Source: Xanthocytophaga flava
Lineage (GTDB): Bacteria; Bacteroidota; Bacteroidia; Cytophagales; 172606-1
Direction of reading: 5' to 3'
Assembly: GCA_030068525.1 (NCBI GenBank)
Contig: JASJOS010000002.1
Span: forward strand, 620,001-684,000
DNA: 64,000 bases
Both the position numbers and the translations under genes were made by a program. The notes under the pieces are model-generated. The model searched no databases. It was not told the DNA's origin and saw only the letters and a list, made by a program, of their open reading frames with translations. Below, piece after piece: positions 1 to 9,216 of this stretch (its first letter is position 1; each line of letters opens with the position of its first letter).

Positions 1-160
1 ACCAGAATAACGTTGGTAGAAAGTGGTTAGAATGAAAAACCTGATTTCTAAAGGGGTCAGGCTTTTTTATTTTACAGTTAACCAATTTCTAGTTTATGTA
101 TAGATTCTAGTATAGAATGAATATCTTTCTGGCTGTAAGTTGCACTATCTTTTAATCCCT

Positions 161-499
161 ATGATTAATTATCACAACAAAGTTTTTCGTTCTGTAAACA
201 ATACGAATAATGGTGAGGTAAGTGCTGAAACCACTTTTCACTATCAGCAACATGATACTATAGTAACTGCTTCTTACTCGGGAGGAAGTATTGTGACTGG
301 ACACCTAATTGCTCTTGTAGATGAGGTTGGACATTTGAGTATGCGTTACCACCATATAAATAATTCAGGACAGCTAATGACAGGAGTTTGCCATTCTATT
401 CCTGAAGTAATGGAAAATGGAAAAATCCGTTTGCACGAAAAATGGCAATGGACAAGTGGTGATTATAGTTCAGGAGAATCTGTAATTGAAGAAATATAA
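161..499 (+). CDS. Conserved small protein of the 'N-acetylglutamate synthase'-labelled Bacteroidota family
   Basis: This 112-residue protein starts MINYHNKVFRSVNNT and contains GEVSAETTFHYQQ. I recognise this pattern from a short Bacteroidota family that is often annotated as N-acetylglutamate synthase, although no acetyltransferase fold or motif is visible. The reading frame opens at a TTG at 140, but the ATG at 161 gives the N-terminus that looks conserved in the family, so I chose it. There is no signal peptide or membrane segment, and the protein looks like a small cytosolic beta-rich domain. It converges with the MazG-like gene and the two share a strong hairpin terminator. The enzymatic label should be treated as unproven. 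Confidence 0.7.
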   Translation: MINYHNKVFRSVNNTNNGEVSAETTFHYQQHDTIVTASYSGGSIVTGHLIALVDEVGHLSMRYHHINNSGQLMTGVCHSIPEVMENGKIRLHEKWQWTSGDYSSGESVIEEI

Positions 500-550
500 C
501 AAATGCCTTTGATTATACAGTAAATATAATCAAAGGTATTTGAATTTTTG
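500..550. terminator. Bidirectional rho-independent terminator
   Basis: An 18-bp stem pairs 500-517 with 525-542 (one G-U pair) around a 7-nt loop, and is followed by a short T run on the plus strand. It lies exactly between two convergent genes. Confidence 0.8.
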
Positions 551-576
551 GCTCCTGCATTGCGCTTTTGTTAGGA

Positions 577-903
577 CTATTTTAGCTTCTCGTTATTTTT
601 GTGTCGTTCAGCATCCCTAATTGACTTCTTGTCCATATTTTGGGTTAATGCCTCTGTCAAATCAACCCCTGTTTGATTGGCAAGGCAAATCAAAACAAAT
701 AAAACATCTGCCAGTTCATCCGCAAGATTTTTGTCTTTATCAGAATCTTTAAATGATTGCTCTCCATATTGACGGGCAATGATTCTGGCTACTTCTCCCA
801 CTTCCTCTGTCAGTATAGCCATATTGGTAAGCTCATTATAATACCGAACCCCTGTATTTTTTATCCAGAGATCTACTGCTTTTTGTGCTTCTTCTAGAGT
901 CAT
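577..903 (-). CDS. MazG-like nucleotide pyrophosphohydrolase
   Basis: This is a 108-residue all-alpha NTP pyrophosphohydrolase of the MazG/dUTPase-like superfamily. EEVGE at residues 33-37 and DELADVL at 62-68 supply the paired acidic metal-binding motifs (E-x2-E and E-x2-D) of single-domain MazG proteins. Family members hydrolyse non-canonical or excess nucleoside triphosphates to the monophosphate and pyrophosphate. The length is normal for the single-domain form, and there is no signal peptide. The gene is monocistronic and converges on the small gene upstream. The exact substrate cannot be read from the sequence. Confidence 0.88.
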   Translation of the reverse strand: MTLEEAQKAVDLWIKNTGVRYYNELTNMAILTEEVGEVARIIARQYGEQSFKDSDKDKNLADELADVLFVLICLANQTGVDLTEALTQNMDKKSIRDAERHKNNEKLK

Positions 904-1031
904 AAAAAAATATTTACAATTGTTTGCAACCTTTTATGTAAAAAACGGGTCATAGGAAAGTGAACTAAGAAAATTACAAATTAATTGTTTTGCTTTCTAA
1001 GGTAATTAAACTTTAGGCATACTTTTTTGTC

Positions 1032-1039
1032 TAATTTTG
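1032..1039 (+). promoter_or_regulatory. Possible Bacteroidota -7 box (TAnnTTTG)
   Basis: TAATTTTG fits the Bacteroidota sigma-A -7 consensus TAnnTTTG and lies about 85 bp before the O-antigen ligase-like gene. The matching -33 TTTG box is weak, so this is only a candidate. Confidence 0.3.
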
Positions 1040-1123
1040 TGTAAAATTAAGAAAGTAGAAGTTGGATTTTTACATCTTTTTAGCGGTTTTTGATATGTCC
1101 GAAACTGCATATTCTAACCTGAT

Positions 1124-2452
1124 ATGATGCATATGGCACTACTTATGAATGAAGTAAAGTACAATAAGTTATATTTTTATATACTTTCTATAATTGCTAT
1201 AACTCTATGTTATCCTAAAATAAATGCTATTAACAATATTAGTATTATTGTATTAGGCATTATTTGGATTGCAGAAGGTAAATGGAGAGAAAAAAAGCTT
1301 CGATTGATACAAAGTCCTATTATATTACTTGTTGTTTCATTTTTTTTGTTACATGTTATTGGTCTATTATATAGTCACAATATTACGAAAGGTCTTCAAA
1401 CATTAGTAGACTATATACCATTATTATTATTCCCTTTGGTATTAGGCTCTATTTCTTGTTTGAAGAAAGGGGATATTTATTCTATTGTTTCACTGTTTAT
1501 TGCATCCTGTTTTGTTGCAACTTTTATTTGTTTGCTGACAGCAGTGAAGATATCATTATGGGATAATTTACAAACAGATGATCATTGGTTTTATGATCTT
1601 TTTACAAGGCCTATTGAGTTAAATTCAATCTATTTTTCTTTCTTTTTAGGTTTTTGCATTCTTTGTTTAGGAGCGTATCTTTTTGAGAATGTAGGTAAAC
1701 TTTCTCTTTTAAAGCGAACAGGTTTATTTTTGTTGATTATCTATTTTCTGGGTGTAATGCTTTTACTTACATCTCGTACTACTTTGATTGCTACTTTGTT
1801 ATTAGGAGCCATAAATTGTTTGTTATATCTGATAAAAACAGAAGGTAGAAATGTGAAAGCACTTGGTTCTTTGATGATTGCTCCAATACTAGTAGTTATT
1901 TTAATTTCTCAGTCTTCATTTCTTACTCAACGTTTTTCAGATATTAAAAATCTGAATACAAGTGCTGTAACCGAAAATTTGCGTTCGCGTCAAAAATTGA
2001 ACTTACCTTGGTCTAGTAGTTCTGCTATACGAGTTGCTATCTGGGAATCTTCACTAAGTGTTATCGAAAACAATTTCTTTACAGGTGTAGGAATTGGAGA
2101 TACTCAGGAGGAGTTGGTAAAGATGTATTACAAGAATAATTATGTATTTGAAAATGGATATCAGGGACATAATGCCCATAATCAGTTTTTACAAACCATG
2201 ATGACAAGTGGGATAGTCGGTGTTCTGCTATTACTGGGAATCTTTATGGTAGGATTTTTCCTGGCTTGGAGACAAAAAAATTATTTTTATATGACTTTTA
2301 TTCTATATGTCTTTTTAAATTGTTTGACAGAAGCATTGTTGCAGAGACAAAAAGGAATTGTATTTTTTGGTTTTATGAGCAACCTTCTGTTTTTTTATTT
2401 CTTTACTAAACAAGAAGTTAAGACTAAATCCAAGATGGCAGTCTATTCCTGA
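1124..2452 (+). CDS. O-antigen ligase / Wzy-type family membrane protein
   Basis: This 442-residue polytopic inner-membrane protein has roughly ten to twelve hydrophobic segments and a large extracytoplasmic loop around residues 245-350. That loop ends in GHNAHNQFLQTMMTSG, the histidine-containing hallmark of the Wzy_C/WaaL superfamily, followed by further membrane segments. Members join or polymerise undecaprenyl-linked glycans on the periplasmic side. No other glycan-assembly gene is adjacent, so the substrate (O-antigen, exopolysaccharide or protein O-glycan) is unknown. Two possible ATG codons lie close together (MMHM); I kept the first. The gene converges on dtd. Confidence 0.85.
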   Translation: MMHMALLMNEVKYNKLYFYILSIIAITLCYPKINAINNISIIVLGIIWIAEGKWREKKLRLIQSPIILLVVSFFLLHVIGLLYSHNITKGLQTLVDYIPLLLFPLVLGSISCLKKGDIYSIVSLFIASCFVATFICLLTAVKISLWDNLQTDDHWFYDLFTRPIELNSIYFSFFLGFCILCLGAYLFENVGKLSLLKRTGLFLLIIYFLGVMLLLTSRTTLIATLLLGAINCLLYLIKTEGRNVKALGSLMIAPILVVILISQSSFLTQRFSDIKNLNTSAVTENLRSRQKLNLPWSSSSAIRVAIWESSLSVIENNFFTGVGIGDTQEELVKMYYKNNYVFENGYQGHNAHNQFLQTMMTSGIVGVLLLLGIFMVGFFLAWRQKNYFYMTFILYVFLNCLTEALLQRQKGIVFFGFMSNLLFFYFFTKQEVKTKSKMAVYS

Positions 2453-2493
2453 TGCAAGGTCAGTAAGGAAACCATACCATAGATTTTCTACTA

Positions 2494-2946
2494 TCAAATT
2501 CTATTTTTTGAGTCAATAACAATTGTAACAGGACCATCATTAAGCAGATTCACTTTCATATCTGCTCCAAATGTACCTGTTTCGATTGTTTTCTTTATTT
2601 CTGTGGTGAGAGCCAAGATCATTTTCTCATATAAAGGTATAGCTTGCTCAGGTCTGGCCGCATCAATGAAAGAAGGTCTGTTTCCTTTTTTAGTGCTTGC
2701 ATATAATGTAAACTGACTGATAAGCAATATATTTCCATCTACATCTGAAACGGAGAGATTCATTTTTCCCTCTTCATCTCCAAAAATACGCATGTTTACT
2801 ATTTTTTTGCTCAACCATTCTATATCTTCTTCTGTATCTGTATGCGTAATTCCCAGCAGGATAAGTAAGCCTTTTCCAATCTGTCCTTTTATCTGATTAT
2901 CAATAGTAACTGAAGCACTTGTAACTCTTTGAATAACTGCAATCAT
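2494..2946 (-). CDS. dtd: D-aminoacyl-tRNA deacylase
   Basis: The enzyme removes D-amino acids (and glycine mischarged on tRNA-Ala) from tRNA. The 150-residue protein matches the usual DTD length. It begins [13 protein letters not shown], carries the SQFTLYA motif at 77-83, and has NDGPVT at 136-141, which corresponds to the C-terminal Gly-cisPro region that excludes L-amino acids. It is cytosolic. The gene lies just downstream of the rqcH-like gene in the same direction (about 56 bp apart), so the two may be co-transcribed. That pairing would group two translation quality-control functions. Confidence 0.95.
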   Translation of the reverse strand: MIAVIQRVTSASVTIDNQIKGQIGKGLLILLGITHTDTEEDIEWLSKKIVNMRIFGDEEGKMNLSVSDVDGNILLISQFTLYASTKKGNRPSFIDAARPEQAIPLYEKMILALTTEIKKTIETGTFGADMKVNLLNDGPVTIVIDSKNRI

Positions 2947-3002
2947 GGAATATATATTATTAATGTAGAGTAAGCAATTAGAAAGAAGAATAATGTGATT
3001 GG

Positions 3003-4586
3003 TTATAATCTGGAAAAATCTGCAGGTTCAACCAAAACAACTTGTTCTTTATCTATAATGACGGCTCCTTCTGGAAGACCTTTGGGTTTCCGAATGTATT
3101 TGCGTGGAGTAACTGTAACAGGGCACAGAGTATCATTCTTTCGTTTGGAATAATAGGCGGCTAATTGCGCTGCTTTTTCAATGACTGGCTCTGGAAATTT
3201 CTTGCCGGATTGGTATTTTATAACTACATGTGACCCTGTGACATCCTTGGCATGCAACCAGAGATCTTCTTTCCATGCATACTCCCGTGTTAGCAGATCA
3301 TTGTTTTTTGCGTTTTTACCAACTAGAATCTCAAATCCTTGATATTCAAATCTTTTAAATAGTTCCTGAATGGCAGGAATAGTTGAGGTAGATGCCAGAT
3401 CATAATCTTTTACATAATTGCGTAAAACCTTCAGGTTTTGAATAGCGATTATATCCGTCATATACTTTTTGATTTGAGCCATCTCTGATTCTTTCTGAGT
3501 AATAGCTTTTTCCAGTATCTCTATTTCAATCTTTTCATTTTTGGCTTTCCTATAATAAGTTTCTGCATTTTTTTGAGCAGAGATTTCTTTTTTTAGCTTT
3601 ATCCGAATTGTTTGATTATGGTAAAAATCAAATAACTCTACTGTTTCACTACCAGGAGGGATCTGATGAATATTGGCCATTAGGATATTGGCTAATTGTT
3701 CATGACGAGCCTCTGTTTGAATTTGATTTAGCTTTTCATAGGTCTTTGTCAGATAACTTTCTGTCTGCTTTTTTTGTTTCTCCAGTTTGTGTAATACCTG
3801 TTGTCTTTCTTTATCGAAAGTACTCTCTCTGGCGTATAAGCTATAAAAGCGGTTCGCAATCTCTAAAGGATCTGCTGATTCAAACTCTGTATTACCTGTT
3901 GGAAATAAAGTAAGTTGGAAACTGCTATTACCTGTACTAAGATGTGCTGGAGAACGCACAACATAAAAAGAAGAAGGATTTTCCAGGTTATATATAAATT
4001 GTTGCAGGGTAGTCCATTGTTCCTGAGCTGATTTAGTAGGAAATTTTTCCTGCTTCAGATAGGCTGCAACTGGTTTTCCTAAAGTTGGATAAACAGTTGC
4101 AGGATTTTGTTTGTTTTGAATAAAATCTTCAAATGTAGGGCTGATATCCCGATGCAGTGATTCTGGTGAAAGAGAAAGATCTGCTTCAATATTATTCTGA
4201 AATAATTCTATTACCTTATTATCCTTATACAATAATACATTAGAACGATTCCCATGTAACTTAAACAGAAGTAATAGCCCAGAATCTAACTGAATGGCAA
4301 AGCTTCGGTCATTTTTATACTGAATGATTTTTTCAACAGTTCTCCCTGTTAATTCGGAGAAGAGCTCCACCGTATTTTTGCGTGCTCTATGAAATTCAGA
4401 TGGAAAGGTAAGGCAGACAAAACTATTCTTTAATATAGCTCGGATAAAGAAAAGATCAGTTTTACTCAAAAAGCTAATAACCAATTCATCTCTATCCTGA
4501 CTAAACGTACTATCTACTGTGCGTCCGATTAATATAGGTGCCAGTGCAGAAGAAACCTGTCGTAAATAATAATAGTTGTTATGCAT
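3003..4586 (-). CDS. rqcH: NFACT-family ribosome quality control protein (RqcH-like)
   Basis: This 527-residue protein has the NFACT architecture: an NFACT-N domain from the start ([17 protein letters not shown]), a central coiled coil at roughly residues 260-400 (many K/E/Q, for example [11 protein letters not shown]), and a C-terminal NFACT-R domain containing [16 protein letters not shown]. In bacteria RqcH binds the stalled 50S-peptidyl-tRNA complex and recruits tRNA-Ala to add C-terminal alanine tails. It is somewhat shorter than Firmicute RqcH. There is no signal peptide. The neighbouring dtd gene supports a role in translation. Functional equivalence with Bacillus RqcH is inferred. Confidence 0.87.
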   Translation of the reverse strand: MHNNYYYLRQVSSALAPILIGRTVDSTFSQDRDELVISFLSKTDLFFIRAILKNSFVCLTFPSEFHRARKNTVELFSELTGRTVEKIIQYKNDRSFAIQLDSGLLLLFKLHGNRSNVLLYKDNKVIELFQNNIEADLSLSPESLHRDISPTFEDFIQNKQNPATVYPTLGKPVAAYLKQEKFPTKSAQEQWTTLQQFIYNLENPSSFYVVRSPAHLSTGNSSFQLTLFPTGNTEFESADPLEIANRFYSLYARESTFDKERQQVLHKLEKQKKQTESYLTKTYEKLNQIQTEARHEQLANILMANIHQIPPGSETVELFDFYHNQTIRIKLKKEISAQKNAETYYRKAKNEKIEIEILEKAITQKESEMAQIKKYMTDIIAIQNLKVLRNYVKDYDLASTSTIPAIQELFKRFEYQGFEILVGKNAKNNDLLTREYAWKEDLWLHAKDVTGSHVVIKYQSGKKFPEPVIEKAAQLAAYYSKRKNDTLCPVTVTPRKYIRKPKGLPEGAVIIDKEQVVLVEPADFSRL

Positions 4587-4654
4587 GAGCTTACCTATGT
4601 TAGTATCTGGTGTGTTAGTAAATCAGGTTGATATAATAATGGGTTGGATTAAAC

Positions 4655-5425
4655 CTATCTGGATTTTACAATTTTGTTAATATGTTGTTCTACCTTAGCT
4701 ATCGTATTTACTTTCAAAGAAGGGTTTAGGGCAACCTTTCCTAACTCATACCAGAGATTTTCTCCAATGTCAATATAGGAGCCTTGTAGATGGGGTTCTC
4801 TTTTTTCTGCTTTTTCTGAGATAAAGGATAACGAAAATATTAATTCCAGTAGTTCTTTCATTTCGTCCCAGTTACCTGATTTTTGTTGCATTTTGGCATC
4901 ATTCAGACGTGTCTGGATAGATACACTACGATCTTTAAATTGTATCTTAAGAGAGCAGAAAAGTGTTGATTGTGCTGCTATTTTTTTATACCGTATAAGA
5001 AGTGGAGCTTCTTTGCCTGAGGTTTCGTAAATACCTTGAATAAATTCCTGTAGAAAATACTCCCAATCCCATATGGAATCAGGACTGCCTTGGAAAAGGA
5101 TATTTTTCTGCGTTTTGAAGGCTAATTCCAAAAATGGACGGTCATTATCATCTGCTTTGGTTGATGTACGACTATTTTTTAATAGTTCTTCCATGAGTGG
5201 CAACCATATTCTGGAGATGTTCCCTTTCCAGGAAAAGTCATCCTGACCCGTAAAGCCTTCATCCTCTATATCTTCTTGTGTAAGCCCTTCCCGATTATGA
5301 TATACCCATGAAAAATCGATTTTAATATCGTTTGGGCTTGCTAATCCCTTGATATGATAGTAATAGCAATAGGGAGGCGGTATGGAAGCCGCTGTTTCAT
5401 ATTTTATTTCAAATTCAGTGATCAT
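4655..5425 (-). CDS. Hypothetical protein
   Basis: I do not recognise this 256-residue protein. It starts MITEFEIKYETAASIPPPYCYYY, has no signal peptide or membrane segment, and looks like a soluble alpha/beta protein rich in aromatic and acidic residues (KIDFSWVYHNREGL, DDFSWKGNISRIW). The C-terminal third is helical and charged. It lies 68 bp upstream of the RqcH-like gene in the same direction, so the two may share a transcript. No catalytic motif is apparent, and no function is proposed. Confidence 0.7.
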   Translation of the reverse strand: MITEFEIKYETAASIPPPYCYYYHIKGLASPNDIKIDFSWVYHNREGLTQEDIEDEGFTGQDDFSWKGNISRIWLPLMEELLKNSRTSTKADDNDRPFLELAFKTQKNILFQGSPDSIWDWEYFLQEFIQGIYETSGKEAPLLIRYKKIAAQSTLFCSLKIQFKDRSVSIQTRLNDAKMQQKSGNWDEMKELLELIFSLSFISEKAEKREPHLQGSYIDIGENLWYELGKVALNPSLKVNTIAKVEQHINKIVKSR

Positions 5426-5929
5426 AATCTACTTTCCTTAAATAACAGGCAGCAAAGGTATCAAAAACCCTATTGGTCTGGAAGTGTATTCTGGTTAATA
5501 AAACTTAGCCTATAGAGAAATATGGACAAATACCTACCAGTGCCAAGGAGTTTTATATTTTCTAATATGTTGATAATCTGTGAGTTGATGTTTTTTGTTG
5601 AAAGTTTTATAACGAAAATGAGATTGACGGATACTCAATATGTTTTTACTGTACACTGTATTTATTCTTGTTCAGATACTTGCAATTGTGCTTTGTATAA
5701 TAATAATGCTTTGTAGTTGTGTCATTACTGAGAAACAACAATGTCTCAGGTGAATAATATTTTGTAGAAAGAATATTTTTTTGAAAAAATATTTTAAATT
5801 TTTCTGTAAAAAATTGTATTATTATAACTGTAAACATAAATTTGTACTAGGTCAATACACTTTATATACAATTTTGTGAAATTGATCGAGAGTAAAAATT
5901 CTATATTATAACCCCTAAACAATTTTTCC
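5426..5929. other. Gene-free AT-rich region upstream of the first SusC gene
   Basis: This 504-bp region lies between two divergently transcribed genes and must hold promoters for both. A TTTG at 5841-5844 followed by TACAATTTTG at 5867-5876 is a weak Bacteroidota promoter-like arrangement ahead of the SusC gene. The short reading frames inside it have no recognisable content. Confidence 0.5.
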
Positions 5930-8900
5930 ATGAAACACAATTATCTACGAGCAAGTGTATTGCTCTGCCTGGTATTTCTGTGTGCAGTAGCTGGCGCATT
6001 TGCCCAAACTACTGTAACCGGTAAAGTAACTTCTGTGGAAGATGGCGGAGTACTACCAGGTGTAAGTGTATCCGTAAAAGGAACTACTCGAGGTACTACT
6101 ACTGACGCTAACGGTAAGTACAGTATCGCTGTGGATGGTTCTTCAGCCATTTTAGTTTTTAGTTTTATTGGTTTTACTACTGAAGAAGTAGCAGTAGGAA
6201 ACCGTAGTGTGGTTGATATGCCATTGACTGCAGATTTGCAGGCATTGTCTGAAGTAGTTGTTACTGGTTATACCACAGAGAACCGGCGTGAAGTAACAGG
6301 TGCCGTTGCAACAGTAAAATCCAAAGATCTGGTTGCTGTCCCTTCTGGTAACGTTGAGCAGCAATTGCAAGGTCGGGTATCTGGTGTGACTGTTATCTCC
6401 AATGGGCAACCTGGTACAACCAGTGTTGTACGTCTGCGTGGTTTTGGTGCTTTTGGAGGAAACGAACCTCTATATGTTGTAGATGGTGTACCTGTAAATA
6501 ATACAGATTTCCTTTCTCCTGATGATATTGAATCAACTACAGTATTGAAAGATGCCCCCTCGGCTTCTATTTATGGTGCGCGGGCTGCCAATGGTGTGAT
6601 TGTTTATACAACCAAGAGAGGAAAGAAGGGTGATGGAAAACTCCATGTAACCTATGATGGTGTATTTGGTTATACAGTACCAGGTAAAGTAAATAATATT
6701 ATGAATCCGCAAGATCAAGCAGACTGGACTTGGCAGGCTATTCGCAATACTGCTACTCAGACAAGTACAAGCCCTGTATTTGATCATCCGCAATATGGGA
6801 CAAAAGCTACTCCTGTTATTCCTGATTATTTAATGGTTGGTGGAAGTTATGGAGTAGTAGGTAATATTGACCTGGAAGCAGAAAGAGCTAAATATAATAA
6901 TGATGCTAATAAGGGATCTCTCTATCTGGTAATGCAAGCAAATAAAGCCGGAACTAACTGGTGGGATGCAATTACCCGTAATGCCCCTTTAAATCGACAT
7001 ACGCTAAGTTTTTCTGGTGGTGGAGAAAAGAGTCATTTTTATGTGAGTTTTGGCATGCAGGATCAAGCTGGTATTTTGATTCATCAAAATTTCAAACGAT
7101 ATACTTTACGGGTTAACTCTGAGCACACATTATTCAAAAATTTCCGAATTGGAGAAAATATACAAGGTACTTATATCTCTCGTAAAGGTCTAATCGGTGG
7201 TAATGGTGGTCGTGGTGCTGCAAACGAAGAGAGTGATGTATTATCTGCTTTCAGGATGCCATCTATTATTCCTATATATGATGTATTTGGTGGTTATGCC
7301 GGTACAGCTGCAAAAGGTTTTAATAATCCTCGCAATCCAGTTGCTTCCCGTGATCGTTCTAAAGATAATGGTGGTTATAGCATTAGTGGCTTTGGCAATA
7401 TCTATGCAGAACTGGATGTGCTAAAAGGCTTGACTTTACGTAGTAGTATAGGTGGGAGTCTAGGAGCGAACTATTATTGGTATTATAGTTTGCCTCAATA
7501 TGAAAACTCCGAAAATAATACTACATACACCTATGGTGAAGGGGGGGGGGTGTCAGATGCTTGGGTATTTACAAATACTGCTCGTTACCAAAACAAATTT
7601 GGTTTACATGGTATAGACGTTCTGGCAGGTATTGAATCATTAAACACAGGCAGATTTAGAAACATAGATGCTACAGGGCAAAACCCCACATTTACAGACT
7701 TAAACTATATTAATATCACTAATACAAAGAATAGAGCTGTAAATAGTGGTCGAAATATAGGAGTTAGCTTTTATTCTGTTTTTGGACAGGCAAAGTATTC
7801 CTATAATGAGAAGTATATGTTGACAGGGGTTATACGTCGGGATGGAGCTTCACGCTTTGGCTCAAATAATAGATATGGTATTTTTCCCGCAATATCTGCT
7901 GCTTGGCGTATTTCTGCAGAGCCTTTCATGAAAGATATCCCATTTGTTTCAGATTTAAAGATTAGAGGTGGTTGGGGACAGATGGGTAACTCTAATAACG
8001 TAGATCCCTATAACCAGTATAGTTTATTCTCTTCAAGTTTAGCTAGAGCCTACTATGATATAACAGGTAATAATGCGGCTCCTGCAGAAGGTTTCTACCG
8101 TAGTAGAATTGGTAACCCTAATGCAAAATGGGAAACTAGTACAACAATGAATTTAGGTATTGATGGAACATTTTTGGATGGAAAATTTGAAGTTGTATTG
8201 GACTTATGGAGAAAAGATACTAAAGATCTGTTGTATGCTTTAACTACTCCTGCCGTAGTTGGCCCATTAGCTGAAGATCCTTCTGTGAATGTTGGTAAGA
8301 TGAGAAATCAAGGATTGGATGTTCAAGTAATCAATCGTGGAAATATTACTTCTGAATTGAAATATGAAGTAAATGTAACAGGGTCATTCTTACACAACGA
8401 AATGGTAGCTCTTGCTCCTGGTGTAAATTATTTTGAACCTTATACAAACAGAGGTATTACTCCAATACGTAATCAGGTAGGGCAACCTATTTCTGCTTAT
8501 TTTGGGTATAAAGTAACCGGTCTTTTCCAGAATCAGGAAGAAGTGAATAATTCTCCTGAACAGACAGGAAAAGGAGTAGGTCGGTTCCGTTATGCTGATA
8601 TTAACGGAGATGGAAAAATCACCACAGATGATAGAACTGCATTAGGTAGTCCTGTACCAAAGTTTACTGGAGGTCTTAATCTAACACTTTCTTACCGTAA
8701 TCTTGAACTGACAGCATTTTTGTACACTGCATTAGGATTTCAGGATTACAACTTTTCCAAATGGTACACAGATTTCTATCCATCATTCAAATATGCAGCT
8801 ATTGGAACACGGGTGAAAAATTCATTTTCTTTTGAAAAAGGTGGAAATACTGTTCCAATTTTTGAAGATGCTTCTAACATTAGTACAAACACAGCATCTA

Positions 8901-9160
8901 ACTCTTATTATGTAGAAAAAGGGAACTATGCTCGTTTAACTAATATGCAAATTGCATATAAACTACCTGTTGCTTTTCTGAATCGTTATGGTATTGAAAG
9001 AGCTAAAGTTTATATACAGACTACAAATCTATTTACAATTTCTAAATATTCTGGATTGGATCCTGGCGTTGGTGGAGCGGCAGATACTACATTAGGTATA
9101 GATGTTGGTAACCCTCCTGTAACCAGAGGTTTTAACTTAGGTATTAATCTGGGATTTTAA
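5930..9160 (+). CDS. SusC/RagA-family TonB-dependent outer-membrane transporter
   Basis: This 1076-residue transporter starts with a signal peptide ending AGAFAQ. A carboxypeptidase-like regulatory domain follows (TTVTGKVTSVEDGGVLPGVSV, about 26-105), then the TonB box-like SEVVVTGYTT (about 107-116), the plug (LRGFGAFGGNEPLYVVDGVP), and a large beta-barrel ending in an aromatic strand (LGINLGF). It imports glycans or other large substrates together with the SusD partner immediately downstream (56-bp gap). A run of ten G residues at 7541-7550 encodes GGG inside the barrel region and is a plausible slippage site. The substrate is unknown; the nearby GH31 gene suggests alpha-glycosides. Confidence 0.95.
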   Translation: MKHNYLRASVLLCLVFLCAVAGAFAQTTVTGKVTSVEDGGVLPGVSVSVKGTTRGTTTDANGKYSIAVDGSSAILVFSFIGFTTEEVAVGNRSVVDMPLTADLQALSEVVVTGYTTENRREVTGAVATVKSKDLVAVPSGNVEQQLQGRVSGVTVISNGQPGTTSVVRLRGFGAFGGNEPLYVVDGVPVNNTDFLSPDDIESTTVLKDAPSASIYGARAANGVIVYTTKRGKKGDGKLHVTYDGVFGYTVPGKVNNIMNPQDQADWTWQAIRNTATQTSTSPVFDHPQYGTKATPVIPDYLMVGGSYGVVGNIDLEAERAKYNNDANKGSLYLVMQANKAGTNWWDAITRNAPLNRHTLSFSGGGEKSHFYVSFGMQDQAGILIHQNFKRYTLRVNSEHTLFKNFRIGENIQGTYISRKGLIGGNGGRGAANEESDVLSAFRMPSIIPIYDVFGGYAGTAAKGFNNPRNPVASRDRSKDNGGYSISGFGNIYAELDVLKGLTLRSSIGGSLGANYYWYYSLPQYENSENNTTYTYGEGGGVSDAWVFTNTARYQNKFGLHGIDVLAGIESLNTGRFRNIDATGQNPTFTDLNYINITNTKNRAVNSGRNIGVSFYSVFGQAKYSYNEKYMLTGVIRRDGASRFGSNNRYGIFPAISAAWRISAEPFMKDIPFVSDLKIRGGWGQMGNSNNVDPYNQYSLFSSSLARAYYDITGNNAAPAEGFYRSRIGNPNAKWETSTTMNLGIDGTFLDGKFEVVLDLWRKDTKDLLYALTTPAVVGPLAEDPSVNVGKMRNQGLDVQVINRGNITSELKYEVNVTGSFLHNEMVALAPGVNYFEPYTNRGITPIRNQVGQPISAYFGYKVTGLFQNQEEVNNSPEQTGKGVGRFRYADINGDGKITTDDRTALGSPVPKFTGGLNLTLSYRNLELTAFLYTALGFQDYNFSKWYTDFYPSFKYAAIGTRVKNSFSFEKGGNTVPIFEDASNISTNTASNSYYVEKGNYARLTNMQIAYKLPVAFLNRYGIERAKVYIQTTNLFTISKYSGLDPGVGGAADTTLGIDVGNPPVTRGFNLGINLGF
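7541..7550 (+). repeat. G10 homopolymer inside the SusC gene
   Basis: Ten consecutive G residues lie in frame (GAA GGG GGG GGG GTG). Gain or loss of one G would frameshift the last half of the transporter. Tracts of this length are typical substrates for slipped-strand mispairing. Confidence 0.9.
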
Positions 9161-9216
9161 TACAATCTGTGAATAGATTGATGTTCCCCCTTCATCAAGT
9201 ATAAAACATTAAACAT

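Noticed and set aside
5522-5837. Short reading frames on both strands before the first SusC gene.
   Set aside because: They overlap each other on opposite strands in AT-rich sequence, with no family resemblance.
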